From Ambrosia x helenae (Eukaryota > Streptophyta > Magnoliopsida > Asterales > Asteraceae): DNA of 64,000 nucleotides. The position numbers were made by a program, and so were the translations under genes. Positions 11,992 to 22,533 of the stretch are shown here, one piece after another. A model generated the notes under the pieces. It saw only the letters and a program-made list of their open reading frames with translations. It was not told the DNA's origin and searched no databases. The stretch lies in contig CM061224.1 of assembly GCA_030844895.1 (NCBI GenBank), positions 79,030,127 to 79,094,126 on the forward strand. The letters run 5' to 3'. The stretch's first letter is position 1. Each line of letters begins with the position of its first letter.

Positions 11992-14568
11992 ATGGATCCA
12001 CATAATACTGGTTCTGCCACTAAACCTGCCATGCTTGTGAGAAATGAGTACAACATATGGCAAAAGAGAATGGCACATACCTTGTCACAAACCAACACAG
12101 GTTGTTGGAGATCTGTGATATATGGTCCTCACAAACCAGTAAATGTTAATCTTGAAACTAATGTTAAGGTCCCTAAGGACCCTAAAGAATATACAGATGA
12201 TGATTTCCTGAAACTTGACCTAGATGCAAAAGCATTCTCTATGTTGGAAATGGCTCTCCCAAATGAGATATACTCTGGCCTTTTACATTGTGAAAGTGCC
12301 AAAGAACTCTGGGATTGTCTTAAAGAAAAGTTTGGAGGAACTGAAGAGGTGATTGCCAACACCAGAGAGATTTTAGCTCAACAATATGAAACATTTGCTC
12401 ATATTAATGGGGAAACATTAACTCAACAATTTGAAAGATTCTCCTCATTAATATCTGAGCTAAAGTTAAATGGTCAGACCTATACAACAGTATTTATGCT
12501 ACATAGATTTTTAAGGTCTTTACCTGACAAATGGGAAACATACTCCATTGTTTTAAGATCCTCACCAGATTTTAGCTCCCTCACTCTTACAAAACTCCAT
12601 GGGAGATTACTTACTTTTGAGAGAGAAATTGATCAAAAGAAGAAATTACAATCATCTGGTAAAACTGCTGATGACTACCTACCAGGTAATACAGCACTTT
12701 TGGGACAAGATTCACCAACTTGTTCCTATGGATCTTATGACAATATTGACATAAGCACTGGGATCTCATCAGAAAGATCTTTCCCAGGTTATGACAATAA
12801 TGACCAAAGTCAAACTGCTGATAATCTATGTTTTATCATGGATGATTTGAAAAACTTTAGCAGTGATGACTTAGAAGAAATGGACATATTACACTAACTG
12901 GCCATGCTAAGCATTAAAACTAACAAGTTTTATAAAAGGTCACGAAGGAAATTTCCAGGATTGACCAGTAATACAAAAATTGGTTTTGACAAATCTAAAC
13001 TGAGATGTCACAAGTGTCAGAAGTTGGGACACGTTGCTAGAGAGTGTAGAAGCTCTAGCTTTAACCAATCACAATCTGGAAATAACTATAACCCCAATTA
13101 TAATAGGAATAATGGAACTCAAGGGAGTGCTCATTTTGTACAGGCACAAGCTCCTCAACAGCAATACATGCCACAAGTACAATATGTTCAAGTGCCTGCT
13201 CAACAGATGCAAAGCCAACAATCAATCCCTCCCTTTCCAGCTGCTCAACATCCTCCACAGCCTCAACAACCCTCTCAACAAAGTCTTTTCACCTCAGGGT
13301 ATGTTGACTGGAGCAGTCTTCCTTTTGACACCACAGAGTGCAATCCTGATGCAGACAACAAAGTGTTTGACATCAACTGGGGAGAACCAGACAATGGCAG
13401 AAAGAACATTGCCTTAATGGCATTTGAAGGCTGTACTTCAAAGTCTGCATTGTCACGGGTATCAAAAGAATCTTTGACAAAACTTTGCTCAAATTCTTGC
13501 AAAGAAACTTTTGCTCTCATAAGAGAGACCAATGTGCACTTGCAAGGTAAAGCCAATGATTTAGAAAGAAAATACACACAGATAAAATGTGATTTAGAAA
13601 GAAAACTGTGTGCTAAAACAAAAGAAGTTTCTAAATTAACTGACTCTGCTATTGAAACCCAAACACAAATTAAAATCATGCTAAATGACCTGGGAGATGT
13701 CAGACAAGAGCTTGCTGACACCAGGATCACATGTGAAAAATGGGTGGAATCTTGTAAGGGGTATCAATTATTGCTAAACAAACAAAGTGCTTCAAATGTT
13801 AAGTTTGGCATAGGATACCATCATGTTGAAACACCAACAGATTTCTCTCCCAAAACTACTGAAGATGGGAGAAGAATTGTTTCAAATGAAACTTCTGAAG
13901 GAAAAGAATGCACATCTTTCCATGAAAACTTTCTAAACAAAAATCCTGGCATTTTTAAAGAAAGTACTTCAGAAGTATTAACAAAATCTGACAACAAGCC
14001 ATCAGTAGTTTCATCTACATCAGGAGTTGAGACCCTGAAAACTACTGATGAGCAAAATCTTTACACTAATGTCAGAAATTTGCCTTTAGATCAAAAACAA
14101 AAGGCAAAAGAATGTGAAATTTGTGGTCTGTTCAACCACAAAACTGAATTTTGTAGATACAGAAAAGGAATTCAGTTCAATCAAAAATTTAAACAACAGG
14201 TTGTGGGAAATCAAATCAGAAATGATTATGAAAGAATCTTTAAACCCAAGAAACAACAACCTGAAAACACCTTTTCTCAGAAAAAGATAAAATCTCAACC
14301 AAAATCTTTTTCTCAAAATTCTTTGTCAGTAGTTAGACCTGGATCATCAGCAGTTTCACAAACCGCTGAGATACAAAATCTAATGAACATGGTACAACTA
14401 CTGATAACCAAGGTTGATGGTGGTCCTGAAAAAGATACCACCATGGTTCTTAATGAAAAATCCATTGCCAAAAAGACATGGATTTCTCAACCTGGTCAAG
14501 AACAAACTGTAACTGTTCTCAAGAGCAAACCCAAAGCCAAACGGGCTTGGGTTCCTAAATCTAACTAA
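11992..14568 (+). pseudogene. gag: Element C gag, one in-frame stop
   Basis: Capsid and nucleocapsid precursor of a Sirevirus. The start is the ATG at 11992 (MDPHNTGSATKPAMLV), matching the start of A's gag (MASINHDPQNTG). Capsid features: EYNIWQKRM, LWDCLKEKFGGTEEV, LRSLPDKWETY and LTKLHGRLLTFE. Two CCHC knuckles are intact: CHKCQKLGHVAREC near 13008 and CEICGLFNHKTEFC near 14113. Between them lie a Gln/Pro-rich region and a likely coiled coil (DLERKYTQIKCDLERKL). A TAA at 12895-12897 splits the frame; A's gag reads Gln (CAA) at the matching position, so one C-to-T change explains it. The frame ends RAWVPKSN, the typical Sirevirus gag terminus, 11 bp before the pol frame. Confidence 0.92.
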
Positions 14569-14579
14569 TTTGCTTTTAT

Positions 14580-15794
14580 GTGCAGAGAGTTTCCAGGGGC
14601 TTAAACAGCATATGGTATGTTGATAGTGGAGGCTCTATGCACATGACTGGATGCAGATACCTGATAAACAACTTTATCAGCCAAAGAGAAGGATCTGTAT
14701 CCTTTGGGAACAATGCTAAGGGATATGTGCTAGGACATGGCAATGTCTCCTCTGGCAAAATACAGTTTGACAAGGTCAATCTGGTGGAAAACCTTGAATA
14801 CAACTTGCTGAGTGTGTCACAAATGTGTGATAAAGGATATTCTTCCTTTTTCACAAAGACAGCATGCAAGATCATCTCACCAGAAGGCCAGAAGTTGATA
14901 GAGAAGATCATTGAAGATCATACTTTGCTGATTGCCAAAAGATGTGGCAATGTCTATGCAGTGGACATTGAGAAAGACAAAGTATTGAATAACACTGCCT
15001 GTTTCTTCTCAAGGGCATCAACTTCAGAAACAGATCTCTGGCACAGGAGACTTGGCCATGTGAACTTTAAAACCATAAATAAAGTCACAAAAATGGGCTT
15101 GGTCAGAGGTCTACCTTTGAAAGTATACCAGTGTCAAGAACACTGTGTATCCTGTTTAAAGGGAAAACAGCATAAGTCCTCCTATAAGTCTATTGAAGAA
15201 TCAAAAACAACTGCATGTCTTCAACTACTCCATATGGACTTATTTGGACCTGTCAAGATCATGAGCCTTGGTAAAAAGAAGTACTGCTTAGTCATCATTG
15301 ATGACTACTCAAGATTCACATGGGTATTCTTCTTATTTTCCAAGGATGAGGCTGCTGAAATCATCAAGTTCTTCATTCTACAAGTAGAGAAACAATATTC
15401 TCTATCTGTCAAAACCATTAGAAGTGACAATGGGACAGAGTTCAGGAACAAAACTCTGGATGAATTCTGTTTGTCTAAAGGGATTATTAGACAATACAGT
15501 GTTCCCAGAACTCCTGAACAAAATGGTGTAGTAGAAAGGAAGAACAGAACATTTATAGAAGGAGCAAGAACAATGTTAGCTGATTCTGGAGTGCCCTTGT
15601 ACTTTTGGGCAGAAGCAGTTAACACATCATGTTATGTTCAGAATAGAGTTCTTGTGGTCAAGAGACATTCCAAGACTGCCTATGAAGTTCTTCATGGCAT
15701 GAAGCCCCTTATCTCCTTTTTCAGGGCTTTTGGGTGTCAATGTTTCATCTTGAACATCAAGGAATCTATTTCAAAGTTTGCTGCCAAAGTTGAC
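14580..15794 (+). pseudogene. pol: Element C pol, first part: protease and integrase core
   Basis: The frame opens at TTATGTGCAG after the gag stop, with no ATG at the edge. Protease: YVDSGGSMHMTG, where most relatives read DSGCSRHMTG. Zinc-binding integrase head: WHRRLGHVNF ... CVSCLKGKQHK. Integrase catalytic residues: Asp in LLHMDLFGPV, Asp in IRSDNGTEF and Glu in EQNGVVERKNRT. The frame is clean until KFAAKVDC at 15794, where element D interrupts it. The reading resumes in phase after the TTGAC duplication at 23487. Codons downstream of 15795 in this frame belong to D's LTR and are meaningless. Confidence 0.95.
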
Positions 15795-16294
15795 TGTAAC
15801 ACCCCAACCGATGGCGGAATCATCGAGGTGCCACGTAGTGACGATTGTTCAAAAGCTCATGGTACTAAAATGTAAATATTATTGAATAATCCAAAATTGT
15901 CTTACATGGAATTGGAAAATACAAAGTCTTAACTGAAATGTAAATAATGAAATAACTGATTAAAATAATGCACTAAGTATCTCTTGTTAAAGCACTAGAT
16001 CAAACTGCACCTGAAACATGTACAAAATAGATTTGGTCAACATACGAAATGTTGGTGAGCATTCCTAGTTTTGATATATATAGTAGGTTAAAAAGTTATA
16101 CAATTCAAGTGCAAGCTACAGTGCAAATATGTAAACCATGTATCATACAAATGAGCGAAATCAACCCTGTGACTGTATAATGTACTGTATGAACTGTAGT
16201 GTACTCAACCAATAAATGGATGATAACTTAACACTGGCCACGGATTCTCCGATGAAAAAGGGGGAGAATCAATCTAGGCGGGTTGTCAATCCAA

Positions 16295-16304
16295 ATAGCG
16301 CTAT
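16295..16304. promoter_or_regulatory. D LTR palindrome ATAGCGCTAT
   Basis: Perfect 10-bp palindrome followed, in element sense, by TTTGGATTGACAACCC. It is repeated in the other LTR at 21399-21408. Related LTRs carry palindromes at the matching place: E (40125), F (42929, 59402), G (47034, 57133) and H (49346, 53996). Confidence 0.7.
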
Positions 16305-16782
16305 CCAATGTTAAGGTCGGCTTGTACCATGTTAATGATTTCACTAAGTACAAATGTAATCCACATGTAATGTCTAAGCATAAAGCACGTTGTAAGCAAT
16401 GCACATAGTACTAGAATTGTATTTGTAAAAAATGTAAACTTGTATTTGAAATTGTAATAGTGTACATGTAACACCCCAAAAATGTATAAAAGCAAAAAGG
16501 GGTAGGAATACTCACTGTATACGTAATAACTTGAATTTGAACTTGGACAACGAAACATGAATTGAGATTACTCCCAAATGATCAACCTAAAGTATTCGAT
16601 AATGTGTGAGTGAAATAACTCTAGGATACATGTATTTCTAGGGCTTCGAATTGGGGATAAACGTTTATTTGATTAATAAATAAATTGTTTATTTAAATAT
16701 AAGAAATTTAGTAAATAAATAAATAAAAGTCTTTTTGTAAAATTTTAAGTTGAATATTGTCACAACATAAGATTTTTGTTAT

Positions 16783-16809
16783 GAAAATAATTTTTATAAA
16801 ATTATTTTC
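16783..16809. repeat. AT-rich inverted repeat in the D LTR
   Basis: GAAAATAATTTT - TAT - AAAATTATTTTC: perfect 12-bp arms with a 3-bp loop. It is also perfect in F's 3' LTR (43411-43437) and nearly so in H. Confidence 0.65.
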
Positions 16810-17335
16810 TTGAAAATAGGATATTTATTTTAATTATTTCAAATTGTCAAAATATGACTTTAATATCTAAAAATATTAAAATCAAAGAATTTCTGAATTA
16901 AAAATTGTATTTCAGTTCTAGATAGTTAGAAATAATTTATATAAAATTTTGGTGCAAAAATATTGAAAAATGAATTTATTATGAATTATTTATGATTAAA
17001 ACTAACCAAAATTAATTAAAAATATAAAAAGGCCGGTTTTTCAGAATTAAAAATTATTTCTGAAATGTTTATGAATATACAAGTTTAGGATAATTTTTGT
17101 GGAAATTTATAAGATCGTTTTGATATTTTTATAGAATTTTATAAATAAAATTGAATAAACTTGAATTATTTAATATATATGTAAAATAAATATATTTTCA
17201 GAAATAAAAATCTGAATAATTATATTTAGGGTATGAACATCATTATGTAAAATTTTGGGAATTTTTGAAGGCTTATAAGTATTTTAAATAATTAAAGTGA
17301 GTAATTATATAGTTTAAACCTATAAATTGAAAACT

Positions 17336-17430
17336 AAAAAAAGAATGCAAGGAGTGGGGTTCGAACCCTGGCCCAGGGCCGGTTCAAACCTCTTAGTCCA
17401 AGTGTGTAACCAACTGAGCTACTCAGTTGT
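17336..17430 (-). promoter_or_regulatory. tRNA-like Pol III module, sense to D (3' LTR)
   Basis: Minus strand: A box TAGCTCAGTTGG (17410-17421, full match to TRGCNNAGYNGG), 42-nt gap, B box GGTTCGAACCC (17357-17367, full match to GGTTCGANNCC), then a T7 run (17336-17342). The anticodon arm is degenerate, so this is not a working tRNA gene. Confidence 0.75.
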
Positions 17431-17753
17431 TTGTGTTTTAATCCTTTCAACTTAATTATATACAAAACAGATTCAATGTGTTCTTCCCCAATTATAATCA
17501 AATCGTGCCCTAATTTCCAAATCAATACAATTGGTGATCATTAGCCCCTGAATCTTTGGGGCTAATGACCACAGTGTGCCGAAGGTTATAACCCACAAAA
17601 AAAAACTTACAAATAAACGCGATGCTCGGGTCTGCGAGTGTGATAAAGAAAACGCCCAAAAAAATGATTTGAATGGTTTCAATAATAGATTTAAAACAGA
17701 AATTGGATGTGGGGAAGTGATAATCGGCGCTCTGAGATGGTGTGGCCACGTTC

Positions 17754-17761
17754 AATTTATA
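17754..17761 (-). promoter_or_regulatory. D LTR TATA box
   Basis: TATAAATT on the minus strand, about 627 bp into the LTR and between the two tRNA-like modules. The same context occurs in F (44435-44442) and H (50768-50775). Confidence 0.55.
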
Positions 17762-18040
17762 GGGTAAAGGTCCGATTGAAGATTTGGCAAGGTTTGACCA
17801 GTTTTAATGTTAAACGCGTGAATTAGAGCGAGATTTGGAATGTTATAAAGTTGATTGATGAAATGAACGCGTATGATTTACCACGAAACAACTAATCAGT
17901 TGATGGTTACCATGATTGCAGCTTATCATTGACTTCCCTTTGTTTCCTTGTTCACGCGTAGCAGCAGCAGATAAGGAAGAGGAATTGGATCAGTAAAAGA
18001 AAGGGTTAAATATAAATAGGATTGGGTTAAATCAGATGTG

Positions 18041-18134
18041 AGCCATTGGCTCAGGTGGTTGTGGTGTGTGGTTGTACGCTGGCCGGCTCGGGTTCGAGTC
18101 CGGTCAGAGGCAAAGGTTTTCTTTATTTTTTTTT
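18041..18134 (+). promoter_or_regulatory. tRNA-like Pol III module, antisense to D (3' LTR)
   Basis: Plus strand: A box TGGCTCAGGTGG (18047-18058, one mismatch), 32-nt gap, B box GGTTCGAGTCC (18091-18101), then T4 at 18117 and T9 at 18126-18134. A TATAAATAG lies about 30 bp upstream, where plant tRNA genes often have TATA-like elements. Confidence 0.75.
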
Positions 18135-18331
18135 ACATATAAGGGGGACTGTTGGGCCGGCCTGTGGATGGGCCTGCCATCTTGGGCTGAACATGGGCTC
18201 AGGTAACCCACCAAGGTTGAAGGGGGGTTTGGGCTATGGTTTGGTTAAGGGTTTAAGTGGTGTTGGACTAGACTAAGCTTGTAACTTATTATCATTGTTT
18301 TTATTATTATTATTTTCATTATTATTATTAT

Positions 18332-18367
<36 letters not shown>

Positions 18368-18388
18368 GAAAAAGTGACGGATGTCACA

Positions 18389-18423
18389 GCATCCCCTACT
18401 TTTAGAAACTTCGTCCCGAAGTT
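18389..18423 (-). other. D polypurine tract with adjoining hairpin
   Basis: The minus strand reads AAAAGTAGGGGATGC directly before the 3' LTR. Next to it AACTTCG-TCC-CGAAGTT (18407-18423) can fold with 7-bp arms. Both features recur in F, G and H. Confidence 0.8.
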
Positions 18424-18825
18424 AATAGTAACATAGGGTTATGGATGCTTGGGTAAGAATTAAGATAACTGTGGTTTGGAAAATTTTGAATGATTTGGAT
18501 ATGAGGTTTGATAGGTGTGAGTTAAGGATTTGGATTAGGTTCGTCTCGAATAGTAAAGAGAATAAGAATCTAGTAAATCAATAAATTTCAAATTTTAGGA
18601 ATCCTAAGCTATATGTACGTGTTGATTGTCTACAGAAAGACTAAATAGATTACCAAATAACCAGAGTTTGTTCCTGGTCCGACTTCCAATCTCACTTTCA
18701 ATGCATCATTAGTGCTTGTATACAGGGTGTACCGCAGCTAACCCACCACACCTTTGATACCTTGAAAACGTACTGGACGCCTTCCCAAAAACTCTAATAG
18801 AATTTCACACTACCCTAATGTACCT

Positions 18826-18867
18826 GTAAATTCATGATTACGTTCCGGACCGGAATCATCAATTTAC
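18826..18867 (-). other. Conserved stem-loop in D
   Basis: Arms GTAAATTCATGATT and AATCATCAATTTAC pair at 13 of 14 positions around a loop with TTCCGGACCGG. The same structure occurs in F (45225-45266), H (51454-51495) and, split by H, in G. Confidence 0.65.
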
Positions 18868-18904
18868 CTTACATTAAGGTTTTGCGTCCTTCTATGACCC
18901 CACC

Positions 18905-19090
18905 GATTGCTGAGCAGGTTCGATAGCCTCCACCAGCCGTGGAGTAGGTTGTAGGGCCTCTCCCGACTGTTTGAAAAGGCATAGTGACCTCTACCAATCG
19001 TTGAGTATGTTCGGTAGCCTTCACCAGTCGTGGAGCAGGTTGTAGGGCCTCTCCCGACTGTTGAAAAAGGCATGATGACCTCTATTAAGT
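18905..19090 (-). repeat. About 30-bp degenerate tandem repeats in D
   Basis: Units alternate GAGCAGGTT...TAGCCTCCACCAG and TAGGGCCTCTCCCGACTG. Homologous arrays lie in F (45364-45560), G (48590-48800) and H (51535-51670), always between the stem-loop and the interior. Confidence 0.75.
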
Positions 19091-20436
19091 GCAACAATTA
19101 TTATTCACATAGATTGCAAATTGATAGCATGTTTATGCAAGCAAGTTTGTAAGTACTACAACCATTAAGTGTAAGTGTTATCATGAATAATTAAATGTTT
19201 ACGAGTATCATGAATAATTAATGAATAGTCAAGTTAAAGGAAAAATCAAGTTTCATATAATAAGCAATGATGTTTTCTTAGAAAAGTTCTGTAAGATCAA
19301 GTATCAAGTCTAAACGTTTCAAATAAGTGTAAGTGTACGATTAAAATAAACGTAACCAATATGATAGATTACCAATTTGTGTTCGTACATAATAGTATGC
19401 AAGGAAATCTCTAGATGTTATATGCCTATGAGTATGTCATAATTGGGTACAAAATGATAATAAGATCAAGAAAATGAAAACACGAGTATCAAGAATAATT
19501 AAATGTCCAGTGAATAGTCAAGTTAAGAGAAAATCAAGTTTCACAAACAATGGTGTTTTGAAAAAAAAAAATCCTGTAGAATCAAGTATCAGGTTTTTAG
19601 TAGTTTGATTATCATGGGTAACTAGCTCACGTGTGAGAAGGTGAAGGATATGAATTTAGTTCTTGAGAGGATGATGATGAAAAATCTTGAAGCAGAATCA
19701 AGGTTGTGAGAGGTGGTGAATGTGAAGATAGTTGATAAAGAGTTTATTTTATAGTAAGGAGGTTATATAGCAGTGTAAATTTTGGGGTTTGGATCAAAGC
19801 TTATAATCAAGTGTATAAGAAAACATGATTGTGGTATATGCCAAATATTGTAAAAATTTGAACAAGTTGAAAATGGGTGAGTGTTGATGGAGAATCTAGA
19901 GACTAAATATTATTCCAAAAAAAATAAATATTTTCAAAATTGGTTTTGTACATAAGGCAAAAGTTGTTAAATAGTACAAGCTAAGTAGGCTTTGTAATAG
20001 TTTAAAACATTATATAGAAAATCGTTTGTTACGTCAATAAATAAATCAATTGAATTTAAGTTTGAGGAAAATATGTACTTTGTAAAGTTACTAGGTAATA
20101 CCACAAGTTTTAGAAATCTTTAGCTTGTGCTAAAGTATGAGGTTATAGTTTTTAAAATAAATAACATGTGGAGAAAAGAAATAATATGATTTGGGTAGGG
20201 TGTTGAATATTTAAAAAGTGGCTAAGAGGGTAAGGTGAAGTGTGATTGTGAAATCCATAGATGGTTATGAAAGTATGAACTTGTGAAATACAAAATATTG
20301 TATATGAACCGAGAGAGTATTATTGAAAAGCTTGCATAAAATGCTTGGAGTGCCCTTGTCTAGCTGTAAAGCCCAACAAGAACGTTGACTTTTCAAAGGA
20401 ATTGAACCCAATGGTGATCAAAGAAGACGTGCTTTA

Positions 20437-20600
20437 GCCTATAAGTGGACACTCACTCCAGGAATCCCCAGGTAAGCATAACAGGTCCGTAAATGGATTT
20501 ATGCGCTATGCTTGCCTATGCCAGAAAACCCAGTGTACAGGCGTCCACCCTTCCAGATTGCACGTGTCCTTATCACACTCATTAAAGTTCAACAACTTTG
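20437..20600 (-). other. Conserved leader block in D
   Basis: Includes CCTATAAGTGGACACTCA and CACCCTTCCAGATTGCACGT. Counterparts are in F (58520-58665), G (47800-47945) and H (53158-53310). It is kept even where gag is absent, so it may serve in cis. Confidence 0.65.
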
Positions 20601-20883
20601 AAGGAACAAAAGTAAGAGTAGGCATTATGCCTAAGAGTGTCTTCATGAAAGGTACTGTCCCTGTTCCATGATGATGTAGACTTTCCACTCCCTGTAGGAC
20701 ACCATCTCTATGCACCATGATGAAGGATGAGAAGAATGGAGAGAGAGAAGAAGGGAAAGATAGAAGAAGGAAAGTAGAGGGAAATGAGGGGTAAGGTAAT
20801 TCAGGAAATATTATGCATGAAAGTTGAAGTTCGGTTATAGTCTAGGCCTATTCCATCTAGTAACCTAGTTCCCTATAACCATG

Positions 20884-20895
20884 GCTCTGATACCA
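20884..20895 (-). other. D primer-binding site
   Basis: The minus strand reads TGGTATCAGAGC three bases inside the 5' LTR. This fixes D's orientation. Confidence 0.95.
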
Positions 20896-22438
20896 ATCTG
20901 TAACACCCCAACCGATGGCGGAATCATCGAGGTGCCACGTAGTGACGATTGTTCAAAAGCTCATGGTACTAAAATGTAAATATTATTGAATAATCCAAAA
21001 TTGTCTTACATGGAATTGGAAAATACAAAGTCTTAACTGAAATGTAAATAATGAAATAACTGATTAAAATAATGCACTAAGTATCTCTTGTTAAAGCACT
21101 AGATCAAACTGCACCTGAAACATGTACAAAATAGATTTGGTCAACATACGAAATGTTGGTGAGCATTCCTAGTTTTGATATATATAGTAGGTTAAAAAGT
21201 TATACAATTCAAGTGCAAGCTACAGTGCAAATATGTAAACCATGTATCATACAAATGAGCGAAATCAACCCTGTGACTGTATAATGTACTGTATGAACTG
21301 TAGTGTACTCAACCAATAAATGGATGATAACTTAACACTGGCCACGGATTCTCCGATGAAAAAGGGGGAGAATCAATCTAGGCGGGTTGTCAATCCAAAT
21401 AGCGCTATCCAATGTTAAGGTCGGCTTGTACCATGTTAATGATTTCACTAAGTACAAATGTAATCCACATGTAATGTCTAAGCATAAAGCACGTTGTAAG
21501 CAATGCACATAGTACTAGAATTGTATTTGTAAAAAATGTAAACTTGTATTTGAAATTGTAATAGTGTACATGTAACACCCCAAAAATGTATAAAAGCAAA
21601 AAGGGGTAGGAATACTCACTGTATACGTAATAACTTGAATTTGAACTTGGACAACGAAACATGAATTGAGATTACTCCCAAATGATCAACCTAAAGTATT
21701 CGATAATGTGTGAGTGAAATAACTCTAGGATACATGTATTTCTAGGGCTTCGAATTGGGGATAAACGTTTATTTGATTAATAAATAAATTGTTTATTTAA
21801 ATATAAGAAATTTAGTAAATAAATAAATAAAAGTCTTTTTGTAAAATTTTAAGTTGAATATTGTCACAACATAAGATTTTTGTTATGAAAATAATTTTTA
21901 TAAAATTATTTTCTTGAAAATAGGATATTTATTTTAATTATTTCAAATTGTCAAAATATGACTTTAATATCTAAAAATATTAAAATCAAAGAATTTCTGA
22001 ATTAAAAATTGTATTTCAGTTCTAGATAGTTAGAAATAATTTATATAAAATTTTGGTGCAAAAAATTGAAAAATGAATTTATTATGAATTATTTATGATT
22101 AAAACTAACCAAAATTAATTAAAAATATAAAAAGGCCGGTTTTTCAGAATTAAAAATTATTTCTGAAATGTTTATGAATATACAAGTTTAGGATAATTTT
22201 TGTGGAAATTTATAAGATCGTTTTGATATTTTTATAGAATTTTATAAATAAAATTGAATAAACTTGAATTATTTAATATATATGTAAAATAAATATATTT
22301 TCAGAAATAAAAATCTGAATAATTATATTTAGGGTATGAACATCATTATGTAAAATTTTGGGAATTTTTGAAGGCTTATAAGTATTTTAAATAATTAAAG
22401 TGAGTAATTATATAGTTTAAACCTATAAATTGAAAACT

Positions 22439-22533
22439 AAAAAAAGAATGCAAGGAGTGGGGTTCGAACCCTGGCCCAGGGCCGGTTCAAACCTCTTAGT
22501 CCAAGTGTGTAACCAACTGAGCTACTCAGTTGT
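22439..22533 (-). promoter_or_regulatory. tRNA-like Pol III module, sense to D (5' LTR)
   Basis: A box at 22513-22524, B box at 22460-22470 and T7 at 22439-22445, identical to the 3' LTR copy. Confidence 0.75.

Larger units (their letters stand above)
15795..18388 (-). repeat. D 3' LTR
   Basis: Read on the minus strand it starts TGTGACATCCGTCAC and ends GGTTGGGGTGTTACA. It holds a divergent pair of tRNA-like modules, a TATA box between them, an AT-rich inverted repeat and a 10-bp palindrome. Short ORFs inside it are chance. Confidence 0.96.
18389..20898 (-). other. D internal region, non-coding
   Basis: 2.5 kb with no ORF of note. In element sense: primer site, conserved leader block (20437-20600), about 1.3 kb of AT-rich filler, tandem repeats (18905-19090), a stem-loop (18826-18867) and the purine tract. 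The filler matches G's (for example the segment around 20200-20260 against G's 48110-48180), so D and G share a gagless ancestor. Confidence 0.85.

Noticed and set aside
17336..17430. Functional tRNA gene on the minus strand
   Set aside because: A and B boxes are good, but the anticodon arm and acceptor stem do not pair, and the unit is repeated in every LTR of the family. It is treated as a tRNA-like promoter module instead.
17576..18276. Small ORFs in D's LTRs (and their copies at 22679-23380)
   Set aside because: They overlap tRNA-like modules and promoter text, have no recognisable domain, and are absent in F and H.
18335..18363. AT microsatellites here and near 23440, 46350, 51270 and 56430 as signals
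   Set aside because: Simple repeats that vary in length between paired LTRs. No function can be supported.
18905..19090. CRISPR-like array
   Set aside because: The units are directly adjoining and degenerate, without unique spacers, in a plant retrotransposon.
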